Of a DNA stretch of 64,000 nt, positions 34,972-46,783 are shown in pieces (position 1 is the first letter of the stretch; the number at the start of each line of letters is the position of its first letter). The stretch comes from Omphalotus guepiniiformis (lineage: Eukaryota; Basidiomycota; Agaricomycetes; Agaricales; Omphalotaceae): the NCBI GenBank assembly GCA_028554645.1, contig JAQOOI010000070.1, positions 496,001 through 560,000 on the forward strand, read 5' to 3'. The notes below the pieces were generated by a model. That model had not been told where the DNA came from, ran no database searches, and saw only the letters and a program-made list of their open reading frames with translations. The translations under genes and the position numbers were made by a program.

Positions 34972-36466
34972 TTACATAAACTTCCTATCACTTTCAGCAC
35001 TCTCGCAGTATGTCTCCAGTGGTGCTTCATATGCATATCCCGAGGGTCCGCTATAGCTGGGTGGACCAGGCGAGATACTCGGCACCACCGACGACAGGGA
35101 CAAATCGCTTCGGCTACGCCTGTAAAGCGGTGACTTTCGCACAGGCTTGAACCAAGGTATTCGTCCCCTCCTTGAAGATCCAGACCGTCTGCTTCTCGCA
35201 GATATGGACGACGCAGGTGTAGCGCTTGCCGAGTACCTAGAGCTTGGAACGATACTCGTCGTCGTCGAATTGGGATTAGATTCCCGTGCGACGCTGCGTT
35301 GAGGGTAAACAGTGAGGTAGATTGGACTACAGACTGGGGAGATGTACGTTGCCGTGGCGGCAAGACGTGCGTAAGGGTGTCTGCCGCTGCCAGCGTGCAT
35401 CTGCGAACAGAGTGAAGCGGTGTGGTATGGGTCCATGCACTGGCGGTAGAACGTGTGTGCCAAAAGGAAAGTGACGGTGGAGGGAAGGAAATATAAGAGG
35501 AATACGGAAAGAATCTGAGAGGATGATTCGGAGGACCATGTGTTCAGACATTCTGGAGCAGGAACATGCAAAGATTTAGAGAAACCGCCGCAGAATGAGA
35601 AATAGGAACTCACGGGTCTGCATGTCAACGGATGTCACTGTCGTGCCTGTCATTTCTGCTATACCTCGCTGTTGACGATGAGGTTTCAGTGCCAGCGACA
35701 TTAGAGAACGAAATCACTGACGTATATCAGTTTGATGACTTTACCGTCCTTTGAGAAGGATATACAATGTTTGACCATTTCTTCTGCGCACAGTTAGGAA
35801 AACGATGTCACAACTTCAATGGCTATATCACTCACTGCAAATTCGAAATATGCAACCGCGATAAGGACACCAGCAGCCGTCACCAATAGTGCCGAAAGAA
35901 AAGCCAGATGAACATATATCCGAATCATTCGTAGCCGGCACTGGTAAAGTTCCATCAGTCAAGGTAGCGCACATTCAACGACTGTCCTCACCGTGACAAC
36001 ACTGAATATGCCAAATATCTCAATTAACAGGGCGGAGATGTATATGATACCAATGGTTGTGTAGATTGCCGTCTGTTTCATCGCGTCGACTAAGGATGAC
36101 AAAGAAGTAAGCATTCCAGTCAAGAAAATCGAGTTGACCACGGCTTACATCCATCTTCAAGCTGCAGTCCCTGAAAAGCGTATGCCTGGTGAAGGGTAGT
36201 TGACAGCTCATTCACTGATGAATGTAAATTTCACATACGACAAGCAGAGAGCTGTAAAAATAGTCAATGGCAAGGCTTTATCATCATATGCGGAGACACT
36301 CACGAAAATAGATATCTTGTGGCATTCACAGTTGACACTGAACAAAAAAAAGTTCAAATTACTGGTTGACTAGAGACATGGTAGCCTTTTCGATCAACAT
36401 ACCAGCGACAATCAGCATCCGCCAGTTCATATCGTATACTCGCGCGAAAAATGACTTCGGTGCCAT
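34972..36466 (-). CDS. Four-helix (tetraspan-type) membrane protein A
   Basis: A gene of at least eight short exons starting MAPKSFFARVYDMNWRMLIV. Hydrophobic segments are QTAIYTTIGIIYISALLIEI, IYVHLAFLSALLVTAAGVLI and ILSVFLLYFLPSTVTFLLAH, besides the N-terminal one. Between helices 3 and 4 lies a loop with a cysteine (EEMVKHCISFSKDGKVI). After the last helix comes TFYRQCMDPYHTAS. A long cytosolic tail rich in Ser, Arg and Pro (RSRRSGSSRRGRIPWF; SLSSVVPSISPGPPSYSG) ends SAESDRKFM. The layout and the segments FG..SVV.C..RMIRIY and FYRQ..DP parallel those of the divergent neighbour at 37404, so the two are paralogues. It is probably a surface or endomembrane protein; the function is unknown. 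Introns are 45-75 nt. Confidence 0.7.
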
Positions 36467-37403
36467 TCGTGACCGCAGGACTGTGGGTGTTCAAAGATAA
36501 AGTTAGAAGCTTTTCCTGGGATACTCTGAGAATTCAACATACGATTGCGCCCATATCTTGTGTTGTCAACTGATTGGATAGGCAAAATTAGCGTTTAGGG
36601 ACGCAAAATATAGATTGTACTCGCCTTTGAGCTGTAAGGGAGGAGGTCGTACTACCATCTTCAAGATGTCTAGTATACGTGTAAATGCACAGGTAACCAG
36701 TACCGTACAAGGGGATCATTTCAAGTGATTTCCTAGTATTTATAGGGCCCCTGGCCGACACTGCCATGGAAGCGATTGATAGCCCCGTTGAAGTCGCAGC
36801 ACATTCGCGCGGCCTGGATGGAACGTTTGAGGACTGAAAAACCAGGTCGGACCAACGACACTTTGCTCCCTCCGTCTCCAAGAGTAGCAAGCAGGAGGTG
36901 TAGACCATTGTCAGCTTGCAATCTGAGTCCGCTCAGTTCCCTCAGTCCTGCTCTGTCAGCGCCAGCACGGAAACAACTTGAAATATCAGGCCAGATTCGC
37001 ACCGCCACAAAAGCCGTGTTCCGCTGTTCCGCGTTTCTTGTGCTTCAACCCAATGCATCCGGAGCTCATATGTAGACGAATAAGATCAACAGAGTCAGCT
37101 CCGACTTGACGGTCAAAGAGATTCCAAAACAAAAACATTTGAATTGGGAACAAAGCTGGAACTTCCTGGAAGGAAAAGACAAAAAGATAGTAAATAGGCA
37201 TGACCGCAATCCCCGAAGGCTGCACAAACAAGAGACAATATGGAGTGCCACTGCCACTGCCTGGTTGCTGAGTCCATCTTGCGCAGCTGGCTATTACTTG
37301 CACCACTTCCTCCTACCTTTGAACACATTTACTTTTCCATTTCTTTCTATCTTAGTCTTTTTCTAAATCTTTTTCTCTTGAAATTTCTATCGACTAATCC
37401 ACT

Positions 37404-38999
37404 ATGAACGCAAGGCCACCTCCACGAGGTAAGTTTTGTTTGTTTCCTATCGCGATAATGCTGACCTTGCCGCTCTATCCTTGTTGTTTCTATAGGCACG
37501 TATAACTTGTTGCAAACTCTATGAGGAAAGCGTACCTGCGTACTTAAGGTGCTTTTATTATAGGCGCTCCTCCTCCTTACGCCATCATGAACCGAGTCTC
37601 TGGAGGCCGGAATCTGAGACCTGTCGTCCTAATTTGTGAGTGGGCTCTCTATCAAGTTCGCCGTTAGCTAACAGCTTTTTCCAGTCGCATTCCTCAGTGC
37701 GCTATGGACCCTGTTCTCGTACGTCAATATCATTGCTACATATTGCATACCTCTTGCTGATGTTGTTACAGGGCGGTTTGTACATGTTCGTTCGAACTCA
37801 CGCATTTGCAAGCTAAAGTAGGGATATAGATTGGGAATTTCAGAAGTATTTCCATCGATAGAGGACGTGCGTGAATGAAAGTTGTCCAATTTGTTCCGGT
37901 GCTGATGATTTGCGTTTACAGAGAATGAATCCAAGTTGGCTACGTTTTCTCTTGTGCTGGGCATTCTTTCAATTTCCGCTTTTGCGATTGAGGTATTTAC
38001 CTTTTGTACTACGATGTGCATGCGGCTGCTTGACGCATTGTTTAGGCGTTTGGTGTGGTTGCTGCGTTATCGGTACTATGACATTCTCAATCAACTTTAT
38101 CAAATTTAACCTTAACATTGCATGACACAGCAACGAATACCTCTTATGCGGATCTACAGCCTATTGTCGGCAGTTGTAATACTGATTGTCGTCGGTGGAG
38201 GATTACTTGAAGTCATCATACATTTCACCATGAAGGTGCGTTTCTTCTTTTCGTGGAAGCTTCTTGTACCTACCATTTTTTGTCCAGAACGATATCATTG
38301 GTGAATGCACGAACTTAGTTACGGGAGATGATGTTGCGTTTTATCCCTTCGGCTTTTGGGGGCCCATTAGCCATACAGTTATCAACGCAGAAGATGCCCG
38401 CGATTGTGAATACCAACATTCACTATTTCCACTTGTTCCCATGCTGATATCTTGTTTTTAGGGTGTCAAAGCGCATGGGATCATGATTCCTGGGCCGATA
38501 TCGTGGAACTACTCATTTTGATCTGTAAGCAATGTCTTGAAGCGTTGCCTGACCGCATTATGAACTGACATAACGAACAGTCCTCTCTGGCTTGTTCGCC
38601 GTCACTGCATACGGCTACTACCGCCAATTGCTCGATCCTACTAGCCCGGCCAATGTCAGCCGTGGTCCTGTGCGAAACAACACCGCTTTCCCATCGCACT
38701 ACAATCCGCCCTACGATGCTACGGTTCCGAGCCTTGGGTACCAGTATAACCCACCCTACGGTCAACCTCCTTACGGTGCATATGCACCACCCCCTGGGCC
38801 ACCTCCCGACCACGAGGGCGCAAACGGAAAGCCACCTGGTTACATTGGTGGTGATGGCCTTGCGGGTGCAGGGTACGCTGTCGATGCCAAAGAGAAGGAA
38901 AATCCGTTTGCGGATTTCGATGAGCCTGCTGGTACGGCCAGTATTGAGCGAGATGTGACGAGCAGACCTGGCCCCGGAGGTCGAGAGACGTTCAATTGA
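37404..38999 (+). CDS. Four-helix (tetraspan-type) membrane protein B
   Basis: A multi-exon gene starting MNARPPPRG. Exons carry APPPYAIMNRVSGGRNLRPV, then hydrophobic segments AFLSALWTLFS, ATFSLVLGILSISAFAIEAF and IYSLLSAVVILIVVGGGLLE. A loop NDIIGECTNLVTGDDVAFYP and DARDC-CQSAWDHDSWADI holds paired cysteines. The last helix, LSGLFAVTAYGYYRQLLDP, is followed by a Pro/Tyr/Gly-rich cytosolic tail (YNPPYGQPPYGAYAPPPGPP), ending GRETFN. Helix order, the loop cysteine and the YYRQLLDP exit match protein A, encoded divergently about 940 bp away. A PY-rich tail can bind WW or SH3 proteins; this is inference. The function is unknown. Confidence 0.75.
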
Positions 39000-39237
39000 T
39001 TTCAATCGCGGCCGAGTGGCTTCATACACATCTTCAAGGGATAAAGGCGCCACACGAGCTTGGGACATTTTTTGATACTTGTTTACACTTTTATTTTTCT
39101 GACTCTTTGTACTACCTCTTACGAAGTTGATGCATGAACAATTCTTTGTGTAACAACTTTGCTACTGCTGTATTCTCCCCTTCCTAGAGGATTCACTTGG
39201 TGTTCACCCAACATGTATTCAATTTTGGATTTGTGAT

Positions 39238-41657
39238 TTACTCGAGTGTGACGGTTAATCCTGGAATTTCACTTTTCACTACTCGACCTTGCTTCAGAAT
39301 AGCAAGCAAGTGATCTTCTGGCCTGTCCAGAACTGTTACGTCCTCCAAAGGGTTGGCGTTGAGAATGAGTAAATCTGCGTAAGCACCAGGAGAAATGGTG
39401 CCTAGCAAGGAAGATTTGTCAAGCATCTTCGCTATATCGGCAAAATTACCATGAATGCAATGAGTTAGCTGCGTAGAACCAGAACGATAAGAAAATACAT
39501 ACCAGCATTTGTAGTCGCATGTTGTAAAATTTCCGGGGAAGGAAGAATGCTCGCTCGAACGGTGAATTCCTCCGTCTGCAGAGCTTGCATCGAGACGAGA
39601 AGGTCGGAACCGCTGTTTGAATCGCATTGCAATGAAAGTAAAGAGCGCATGAGTTGAGAAAACAAGGACCAAGACAAGATGAGGATTACGCTCACTAGCA
39701 CACTGTAACACCTGCTGCAGACGCAATCTTGAGAGCCTCTAAACCTTGTTTCATAACTTGGGCATTTTTGAGTTTACCAGATGGAGGGAGAAAATCTTCG
39801 AATGGCGGTCTGATCATTATTCCGTAGCAGGAGAGGGTTGGGGTTAGGTAGAAAACGAAACCGAAAAATAGAGAAGTTGGGGGGATGTCCTCGTCAGCCT
39901 AAGCTTGAAGAACGGCGTCGATAGCTCACGTAGATGCCTTTCGATGCCATCCTGGAAGATATCAGGAGTCTTATCAGTTTGTCGCTGGACATGAAGCGGC
40001 GGGGCACGCACAGATTGGCAGTAGCCTGGTCGATAAGATTGCCATGCTCAATTCCCATAACACCATTATCGATTGCATGTCGGATTGCTTCGACTGTATA
40101 CGCATGAGCAGTTGCTATTGAACGCGACCCCATTGCAACGCGACAATGCAATAAACACCAAAGAAACATCAGCAGCCATCAAAATCTCGAACGTTCAGTT
40201 GTGTTAAAAAAAACTATAAAAAGAAAAAAGTGGCGCACACATCTTCCCGCCCATTTGCTTGCAAGTAGTTGTAATGGCGCGAACTTCTTCCGCAGTATAT
40301 TGCACTGACTCGATGGCATCTGTTGGTGAGGCTACCCCTCCACCGACCATGATTTTGATGACTAGATATTACATAGAGTATTTACTCCAATGAGTGAAAT
40401 GATTGCGACCCAAAAAAGCTGCCGGGCGAGTAAGAAACTCACAATCAGCTCCTGCTTTCAACTCTCCCCGTGCGGCGGTTAGGACTTCAGGTACGCCATC
40501 TGCAACTCTCCCGAAGAGACCTACGTGCCCACCACAACATCCTGTATTATCCCCACCAGGTGCAAACTCGTCGCCATGACCGCCTGATATCGTATCGTAG
40601 AAAACGGCGGTGATTGGCCATATCAATCACAACACGACGACGACGAACTTTTACTCAATAGTAATACTGATACTGACCTGTCTGTGACAAACCCTTCCCG
40701 CATTGAAAAAGTCTTGGACCAAGAATCAATCCTTCCTCGATAGAGTTTGCTAAGACTTTTGTGGCACCGCCAGTATCGCGCACGGTTGTGAATCCTCTCA
40801 TTAGCATTTCTAGGTGTAACACCGTTGGGCTGGTCAGATTGAGCCAAAAATGGGTATATATGTAGGTGGGAGAAGGAAGTATTCAAGTATGTACCTTTCA
40901 AGATGTAGGTCGTTCTGAGGTTCACCTCCTGTGGCGTCACCCGTGTAGTAAGCTCGCTCATTGTCTGTCAATCAGTTAGCCCGGGATCATGACGAGGGTC
41001 GATGTTCTTGGAGTTCATTGAAAACAGACCTTGACACCGGGAACTGCAGTGACATGGACATGACAGTCAATTAGTCCTCTATCAAACCGAGAGTTTCAAA
41101 CGAATTAGCACCCCTCCTCCCGTCGACATAGTCGGACAAAGGTAGGGACAAAAAACTTACGGACAGACATATGCACCATTCAAATCGACTGTATCTATAT
41201 CCTCGTCTGATTTGATATCACTCTCAGATGAAGGGGCCACTGATTCGAAATGACCATTACGGATGATGATTGTCTGTTTACCGCTCAATAACTTGCTTGC
41301 CGCTGGGTCGACTACGAGAGCATTGCGTAACTTGATAGCTTTCGGTGGAGAGGTGATCCAGGGCTTGATTGCAAGCTTGGGGAGCCTATAGGACGTTATC
41401 AAGCATTATTCACATACGAGATACAGTACTGGTTAAGCTCACAAACTCGGTCTCGTCTCTGTCGGCGCACCAGGGTATAAGGGTGCGACCATTGGCGTTG
41501 TTATTTGAGTCATTTCGTTGAGCAACTTAATCGTTTGGACGCTGATAGCTAATGAAGCTTGAAGGTTTTGTTCCACCACGTTATCAGTCACACGGGCTTG
41601 TGGATTCACATCGAAGGACCAATCAAATAAAATAATAGCAAGTCGATGCGAAAACAT
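39238..41657 (-). CDS. Metal-dependent amidohydrolase (imidazolonepropionase/prolidase-like)
   Basis: A multi-exon gene of the amidohydrolase superfamily, roughly 480-530 residues. A small beta-domain (KAIKLRNALVVDPAASKLLS) precedes the barrel. The metal-binding HxH is in GLIDCHVHVTAVPGVK. Further exons give MLMRGFTTVRDTGGA, GGHGDEFAPGG, GELKAGADCIKIMVGGGVAS and ATAHAYTVEAIRHAIDNGV, followed by MGIEHGNLIDQATA, which supplies the two further metal-site histidines. SGSDLLVSMQALQTEEF carries the late Asp. The C-terminus reads LLGTISPGAYADLLILNANP and ends GLTVTLE, the usual closing beta-domain. It probably hydrolyses a cyclic amide or dipeptide in the cytosol; the substrate is not predictable. 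The long open N-terminus starts MFSHRLAI; a later ATG at 41513 (MTQITTPMVAPLYPG) is an alternative start. Confidence 0.85.
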
Positions 41658-41838
41658 TGTCTAGCTCTGAGGCAGAATATCAGATGGCGATTCCAAGTGC
41701 CCGCTGGCAATCAGGCATGCATATGGTCATTATTTTAAAAAGCATACAAGGAGGGCATCGGTAGTTGTAGATGTACGCATGAAGAGTTCGCCATAATGAA
41801 GTGAAGGGGGGAGAAAGCATCCAGTCTGCAAGAACATT

Positions 41839-42304
41839 TTACTTCTTCTGCTGCGACTTGATGACCTTTTTCACAATCTTCGCCTCCTCGACCAAGAATG
41901 CCCGCAGGATTCTGTCCACAAACGTAAGTTGATAGATAGAAACAATGTAGGATGTACATCGGACGTACCTTGACTTAACACAGTCACCACACCTGGAACC
42001 ACCGTATGCCCTTCTAACTGTCTTCTGTCTCTTAGAGATCACAGCATACTGACGAGGACGGAGGGCGGGAACCTGCACAAATAACATAACAAGCCAGTGG
42101 TCAGACAACTTCATCCGATACTTCCAAACACATCGCACTACGCACTCCGGGAAGACCAATTCCACAATCACCGCATTTGGGAGCTGTCGCAGGCTTCTTG
42201 ATATGGTGGTAGACCAGCTTGCCGCCTGGCGTTTTAACAATTCGTCTGCGAGACGAAGTTGTGTTATAGGGTTGTCTTTTTCTGAGAGTGACGCGTTGGG
42301 CCAT
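41839..42304 (-). CDS. RPL34: 60S ribosomal protein L34 (eL34)
   Basis: A three-exon gene of about 118 residues. Exon 1 reads [37 protein letters not shown] and [11 protein letters not shown]. Exon 2 reads [19 protein letters not shown] and [13 protein letters not shown]. Exon 3 reads [18 protein letters not shown] and ends KSQQKK. The two CxxC pairs that coordinate zinc in eL34 and the YHHIKKP motif are present. Length and order match the family. It is a structural component of the large cytosolic ribosomal subunit. Confidence 0.96.
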
Positions 42305-43084
42305 TGCTGGAACAAGGAATGATTGTTTCGAAAGGCTCGCAAGAGTTTATTCTGACATACATACCTTGCTGATCTTGAGGTCGTCGATGGCGATGAGGAA
42401 ATTGTGTTGGTGAGAGTGGGTGGCTGAAGAACTAGCCAGTTGTTCGGTAAGTTCCGAAGTGTAATCTCAGCACGTGACTAGACACGACACATTTCGGAAT
42501 TTCTTCAATTCACCGGTGAACAACACGTTTACGCGGCGCGGCGGTATGCGACGTCCTTTACTACATATTATTCCTTCTCGTTCAGTGATTTTCTCGCTAC
42601 TTACACGCTACGTGGAGCGCCAGGGCTTTACGTCACGCGTCAACTCTCTGTCCGACTGATACTGGTCCCTCGGCACAGATGACTCTTGCACTTCTTCGTC
42701 GTCTTCAAGTTCCCCTAGGTTCTCTCTCTATGAAGTTCGGCTTAGTCGCAAGTGACTCGGAGAATGTCGTAACAGTCTCACTTGTGAGACCCACACTCCA
42801 TCTCCATATCCCACTTCTTCAACAAATGCGCAATACGCAGACTCGTATCCACTGGCAGCTCCTCCCTGTCAGACTCCTCCTCCTCCTCCTCCTCCGCGAA
42901 ATTTGGCGGTTGATGACTGGCAATGGGGCCACAGAGAGACAATAAGAAAGGTCAATTATGGTAGCCATTGTTGCCATTGTTCATCCTAATGGATCAACAA
43001 ACGCGCACACTGGCGTTGGTTATATAATCAGCTCGGCACTTTCTACACCCCAACTTCACTACACAGACCGTATCTGTCTCAAGG
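42305..43084. other. Divergent intergenic region
   Basis: About 780 bp between RPL34 (-) and the orphan family gene (+). It holds both promoters; a TATATAA box-like element lies near 43021-43027, about 60 bp before the orphan start. A CTCCTC repeat occurs near 42,878-42,895. No further gene is seen. Confidence 0.5.
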
Positions 43085-43922
43085 ATGCCTTCACGAAAAC
43101 ACCTAAAAAACTTTCCGCGTCAATGGAACGACAGCATTTGCTTTGAGACTTCAGAGAGGGCTAAGCAGGAACAAACGAAAGTATGTGCTCCTTCCTCCCC
43201 TCAGAGAATAATTGCCTTACCCTACCCTATGACCTTCTGCTCCAGAAATGGAACGCTTTCTTGTCCGCCCGACTCCCACAGAAGGAACTTGACCCCCGCA
43301 TCCTCAAAATCGCCAAGAATAGAGAGGTAATGGGGGACAGATTTCCATACCTGTATTATGGGGTTCGCGTTCCACAATACTCTCTTCACTCTTACGTTTC
43401 TCGCTACGATATCAAGGTGCCCGAGCCTGCATCTCCGGGATCTTCAGAGCCTTACAGTTTGCTGTCTGCTCGATCCGCTGTTGCAAAGCATCTGAAGGCC
43501 AAGTGTGGAATGCCCCTCGAATGGGTACGTCCGTTGGAACAGGGCGAAGAGTATTATGTTATCTCCATGGACGATACCTTATATCTAAATCAAAGGTTCA
43601 TGAGGCGATGGGAGGATAAGGTGGCTTCCGCTATGCGCGTACTTCGCGAAGAGTTTGACCTTGGGGATCAGCAGCCTATGTGGTGGTGGAGTACCATATG
43701 TAACATTGGGTGGGTCATATTTTCGCGCTCAAAACAGACCTGTACTGATCATTCTCTAGATATTGTTGTCCAATTGAGGATTACAACCCCCCGCAATTGA
43801 ACGCAGAAAGGAGGTTGCGAACTGAACCCTTCTCATATGACTCCGACTCCTCCGAATCCGAGTTGGAATCCGAGTTGGAATCAGGATCTGGCACTGAGAT
43901 TGACGACTTTTGGTTCGATTAG
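43085..43922 (+). CDS. Orphan family protein with DLGDQQPMWWW motif, copy 1
   Basis: A three-exon gene of about 240 residues. Exon 1 starts MPSRKHLKNFPRQWNDSICF. Exon 2 joins in frame after GTATGT...CTCCAG and reads KWNAFLSARLPQKELDPRIL, KIAKNREVMGDRFPYLYYGV and MPLEWVRPLEQGEEYYVISM, ending EEFDLGDQQPMWWWSTICNI. Exon 3 gives YCCPIEDYNPPQLNAE and an acidic tail (SYDSDSSESELESELESG) ending DDFWFD. A paralogue with the same exon structure is encoded at 60340-61174 on the other strand, and a decayed third copy starts at the right window edge. I know of no characterised domain. The conserved core between two variable ends suggests a lineage-specific family; function unknown. Confidence 0.75.
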
Positions 43923-44119
43923 TAGAAGTGTATGATATTATGATTGCAGATTGGCATATATGCAGAAGCTCGTTTTATTCAAGTTCGTTCCATAGGGTTT
44001 GGTGAGCAAATAAAGCCCGAGGTTAACGTTCAAACTACTGTATGTAATCGTGAGGGCATCTCGTGAGGACATCCACTTTAATAATTTCGTGAAGATATGT
44101 TACGGATGCCTATCTACCA

Positions 44120-44974
44120 ATGTCGATTCAGAGGTTCTGGGGGATATTCCTGTTTGATCCAACCATTTCCGCAACGCAAATAATCAACTTACTATTAGTA
44201 CCAGTTGGTGGAGTTGCTACTTACCATGCTCTCCGGCAACATCTCCCTCCCTCCGAGCCTACTCGCATCGACATCTATGAAGTCCACTCTTCTGCTCTGA
44301 CCGAGAGGCTATTACTATTGGTCCCAATGTACAACGCGCCATCAGTGATTCTCCCTTTTGAACAAGTCAGGCAAAGTATGACGTTTGGTAACAAGAAGTT
44401 GATACGAGTAAGTAGGGGTGCTCAAATCTAAAGTTCAAACGGTTCGAACAGTTCATCAGCAATTCTGCGCGGTGCCTACAAATAAGGAAGGAGCCGTCGG
44501 CGCTTGAAGCGGAGCTTAAACGCTCCTCCCTTGCCGCCTACTAATAATTCTAGATAAGTGACCTCGTAAAAGTGTAGTTGTACCTGGGTCTACAAGTAAA
44601 TCTCAGACTATATAATCTTTGTCGTCTTCAGTCAAAGTCGTAACATAAATAATCACTTTGCGAAAGTTATCATGCTTAGTAAACAGCCGCGCTTTTCCGC
44701 CGCAACCATCCTCTCAGATCTGGACGCAGCGTTCAGCTCCGCTCGAAACCAGGGAGATCAGCTGACCTGACCAGACACCTCACACGGAGCCATCGCTCGC
44801 GGAATTGCTGTTTGAACTTTTGAGCTGTTTGAGCTGTTTGAACTGTTAGAATTGAGCACCCCTAGTATGACTTTCTGTCCGTGGATGAAGTGTACTAATT
44901 CTTCTACTTCGAAACAGTGGGTTAACTGGGAGTGCATCCCTTTCTCCGAGCTCCCCTCTACCCTTATACAGTAG
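44120..44974 (+). CDS. Small two-exon protein, unknown; intron hosts a MITE
   Basis: Exon 1 (44120-44407, 96 codons) reads MSIQRFWGIFLFDPTISATQ, IINLLLVPVGGVATYHALR and EPTRIDIYEVHSSALTERLL, ending GNKKLIR at a GTAAGT donor. Exon 2 begins at 44918 after TTCGAAACAG and adds WVNWECIPFSELPSTLIQ and a stop, giving 114 residues. The intron is 510 nt, far longer than its neighbours, because an inverted-repeat element of about 450 nt lies inside it. Removing the element leaves a normal intron of about 60 nt with a TACTAAT-type branch site near 44893. The protein has one hydrophobic N-terminal segment and no recognised family. Without transcript data the gene remains a prediction. Confidence 0.5.
44413..44864. 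mobile_element. MITE (non-autonomous inverted-repeat DNA transposon) inside an intron
   Basis: The left end reads TAGGGGTGCTCAA and the right end TTGAGCACCCCTA, a perfect 13-bp match in inverted orientation including the flanking TA. The similarity continues inwards with gaps: AGTTCAAAC and AGCAATTC.GCG on the left reappear in reverse complement on the right. An inner block GAAGCGGAGCTTAAACGCTCC near 44500 pairs with the complement of CGCAGCGTTCAGCTCCGCTC near 44725. The arms are therefore over 100 nt each and the element can fold back on itself. There is no open reading frame for a transposase. TA at both ends may be the target duplication; a longer hAT-type duplication is not evident. A 9-nt tandem (GAGCTGTTT) lies in the right arm. 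Confidence 0.8.
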
Positions 44975-45626
44975 AAAGTCTGAAGCAAGATGCAGCTACT
45001 GCATATGACCATGAGCCGCGTCGGCGCAGTTACACACACATCCCGATTCACCTGACGTTCTGCTCTTCTGACAATTGATCCTCGTCCCGCACGTACTACA
45101 CCTCGGGGTGAGATGCTCGCCTTTACTTTTCAAGCGTCACGTCGGTCATTGGAAGTCACCCTACGTAGTGTCTTGTGCCGTCGAAATTTCTGTGGACTAT
45201 CCTGCTTCACTTGCTCCCAGTTCAGGACATTTTGATATCAGTGAATTCCTTCGTATTTAAAAACTCATTCATGTCAAGTCTGGTTACACATAGACGATAT
45301 ATAAGAGATCGAAAGCGAATCATGTATATTATCGATACAGCAGTGGGGAAGTGACAGTGGCTACTAGGTACGACAGTAACGACAACGATACAGGAAGTAT
45401 ATAGACAACCCAAAAACCAACGGCAAAAAACCAAGGGAACGTAAATATGGACACGGACAAAGGACGTGAGGGTAAGCACCAGCAGCTCACGCAGGAAAAA
45501 GTGAAGGCAGGGATGGTAAGGAAGGTATCATGCAAAGACAGAGAGGTTTTGTGGTGGTCAAGAAACAAAAGCCAAATGTGTTACGCGCCGGAAACACCAA
45601 AGGCGTTAATAGACGAAACGTGAAGT

Positions 45627-46320
45627 CTATAGAGCGACAGCAACGAGACCGATGGCAGCGAGGCCGGCCATGGCAGTGACAGCGTTGGCGCGAGCACCGT
45701 TGGAGGTGGTAGTAGATGTGCTTGAGCTTGCATAATAAGATACTTTGTTAGGCTACGAATAAAGACGATCAGGGCAATGAAATCTTACCTTGCAGCAGCG
45801 CTGGTCGAGTCGGAAGCGGATGACGCAGAAGTAGAAGCGGACGAAGGAGCTGTCGCTGTCGAGGACGCAGCTGGCGCGGAAGAGGTAAGAGTAACACCCT
45901 AACATAAGGAAAGGAAAGAATTCGGTCAATTTTATTCAGGCCCCCCTTGGATATTCGATGAAAAAGACGTACGACAGCCAAGCAGAGTTCTTGTGCTGCC
46001 GCGAGGGCATTCTGCAGGTCTGAACCAGTGCACGAACTCATGATGCAGTCTGAAGTGCTAGTGATGAAATCATTGTTCCTGCATAAGCAAGTATCATCCG
46101 TAGGATCGCAGTCGCCAGTCTTTGCGTTTGCGATACAAGGGCCTGCACAATCTACAAAGGGAAAAAAAAAACCAAACACAATCAGGAACAAAGAAACACC
46201 GGGGTTGTACCAGTACAGTTGTTTGAACTCACTAGGTAAGCTCTGACGAGGAAGTATAATTGATGCGGAAGCGCTGGCAATAGCAGCAACGACAGAAACG
46301 ACAGTTAACGAGAACTTCAT
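45627..46320 (-). CDS. CFEM-domain GPI-anchored cell-surface protein
   Basis: A multi-exon gene. The signal peptide reads MKFSLTVVSVVAAIASASAS. The CFEM domain follows, with eight cysteines in the order CAGPC, GDC, DTCLC, SDC, SSC and ELC; the core includes DPTDDTCLCRNNDFITSTSD. A Ser/Thr/Ala-rich stalk typical of O-mannosylated wall proteins comes next. The C-terminus has a GPI signal: a likely omega site at SNGA and a hydrophobic tail AMAGLAAIGLVAVAL. Fungal CFEM proteins act in haem/iron capture, adhesion or surface sensing; which applies here cannot be told. The Asp that binds haem iron in yeast CFEM proteins sits before the fourth Cys (DDTC), so haem binding is possible. Confidence 0.92.
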
Positions 46321-46783
46321 TGTGGGGTGGGTTTATTGGCTTTGTGTGGTTTGCGAAAGAAAGTGAGGGCGGTGAGAAGGTCGAAGTTGCAAGAGAGCTT
46401 GCAATAACAATAATTCAAAGGATGTAAGACTCGAAGGAGAGTTGGGAGAAGGATGGATAGTTACATCCAGTCTTTATACTTCTCCAAGCGTCGTGTATGC
46501 CTCGCGTTCCTAGTCATTATCCGCTTCCCACCAAACAACACCCATTATTACGAATTACAATGGACTCCTATATTTTCCATTGATGGGCCCACAATGCGTA
46601 TCGAGGAACAATGAACAAGGAAATACCAAAGAATGGAACTTGAATGGATGTTCCAAGTCGGAAACAAAGGGTGAAAGAGATAATAAACACTCTTCTATAT
46701 TTGGTTGATCAATTACCCAAATCGGGAACAAAGGGCGGAGTTTCAAACTGTGTACCCGCTCGGTTCACCCCCGAAAGAGTCTG
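46321..46783. other. Intergenic region, promoter of the CFEM gene
   Basis: About 460 bp upstream of the CFEM gene. No coding pattern seen. A near-duplicate pair of CGGAACAAAGGG(T/C)G words occurs around 46,662 and 46,726. Confidence 0.4.

Noticed and set aside
38481..39068. Minus-strand open frame of about 195 codons
   Set aside because: It is antisense to the C-terminal exon of tetraspan protein B, whose reading is supported by splicing and composition.
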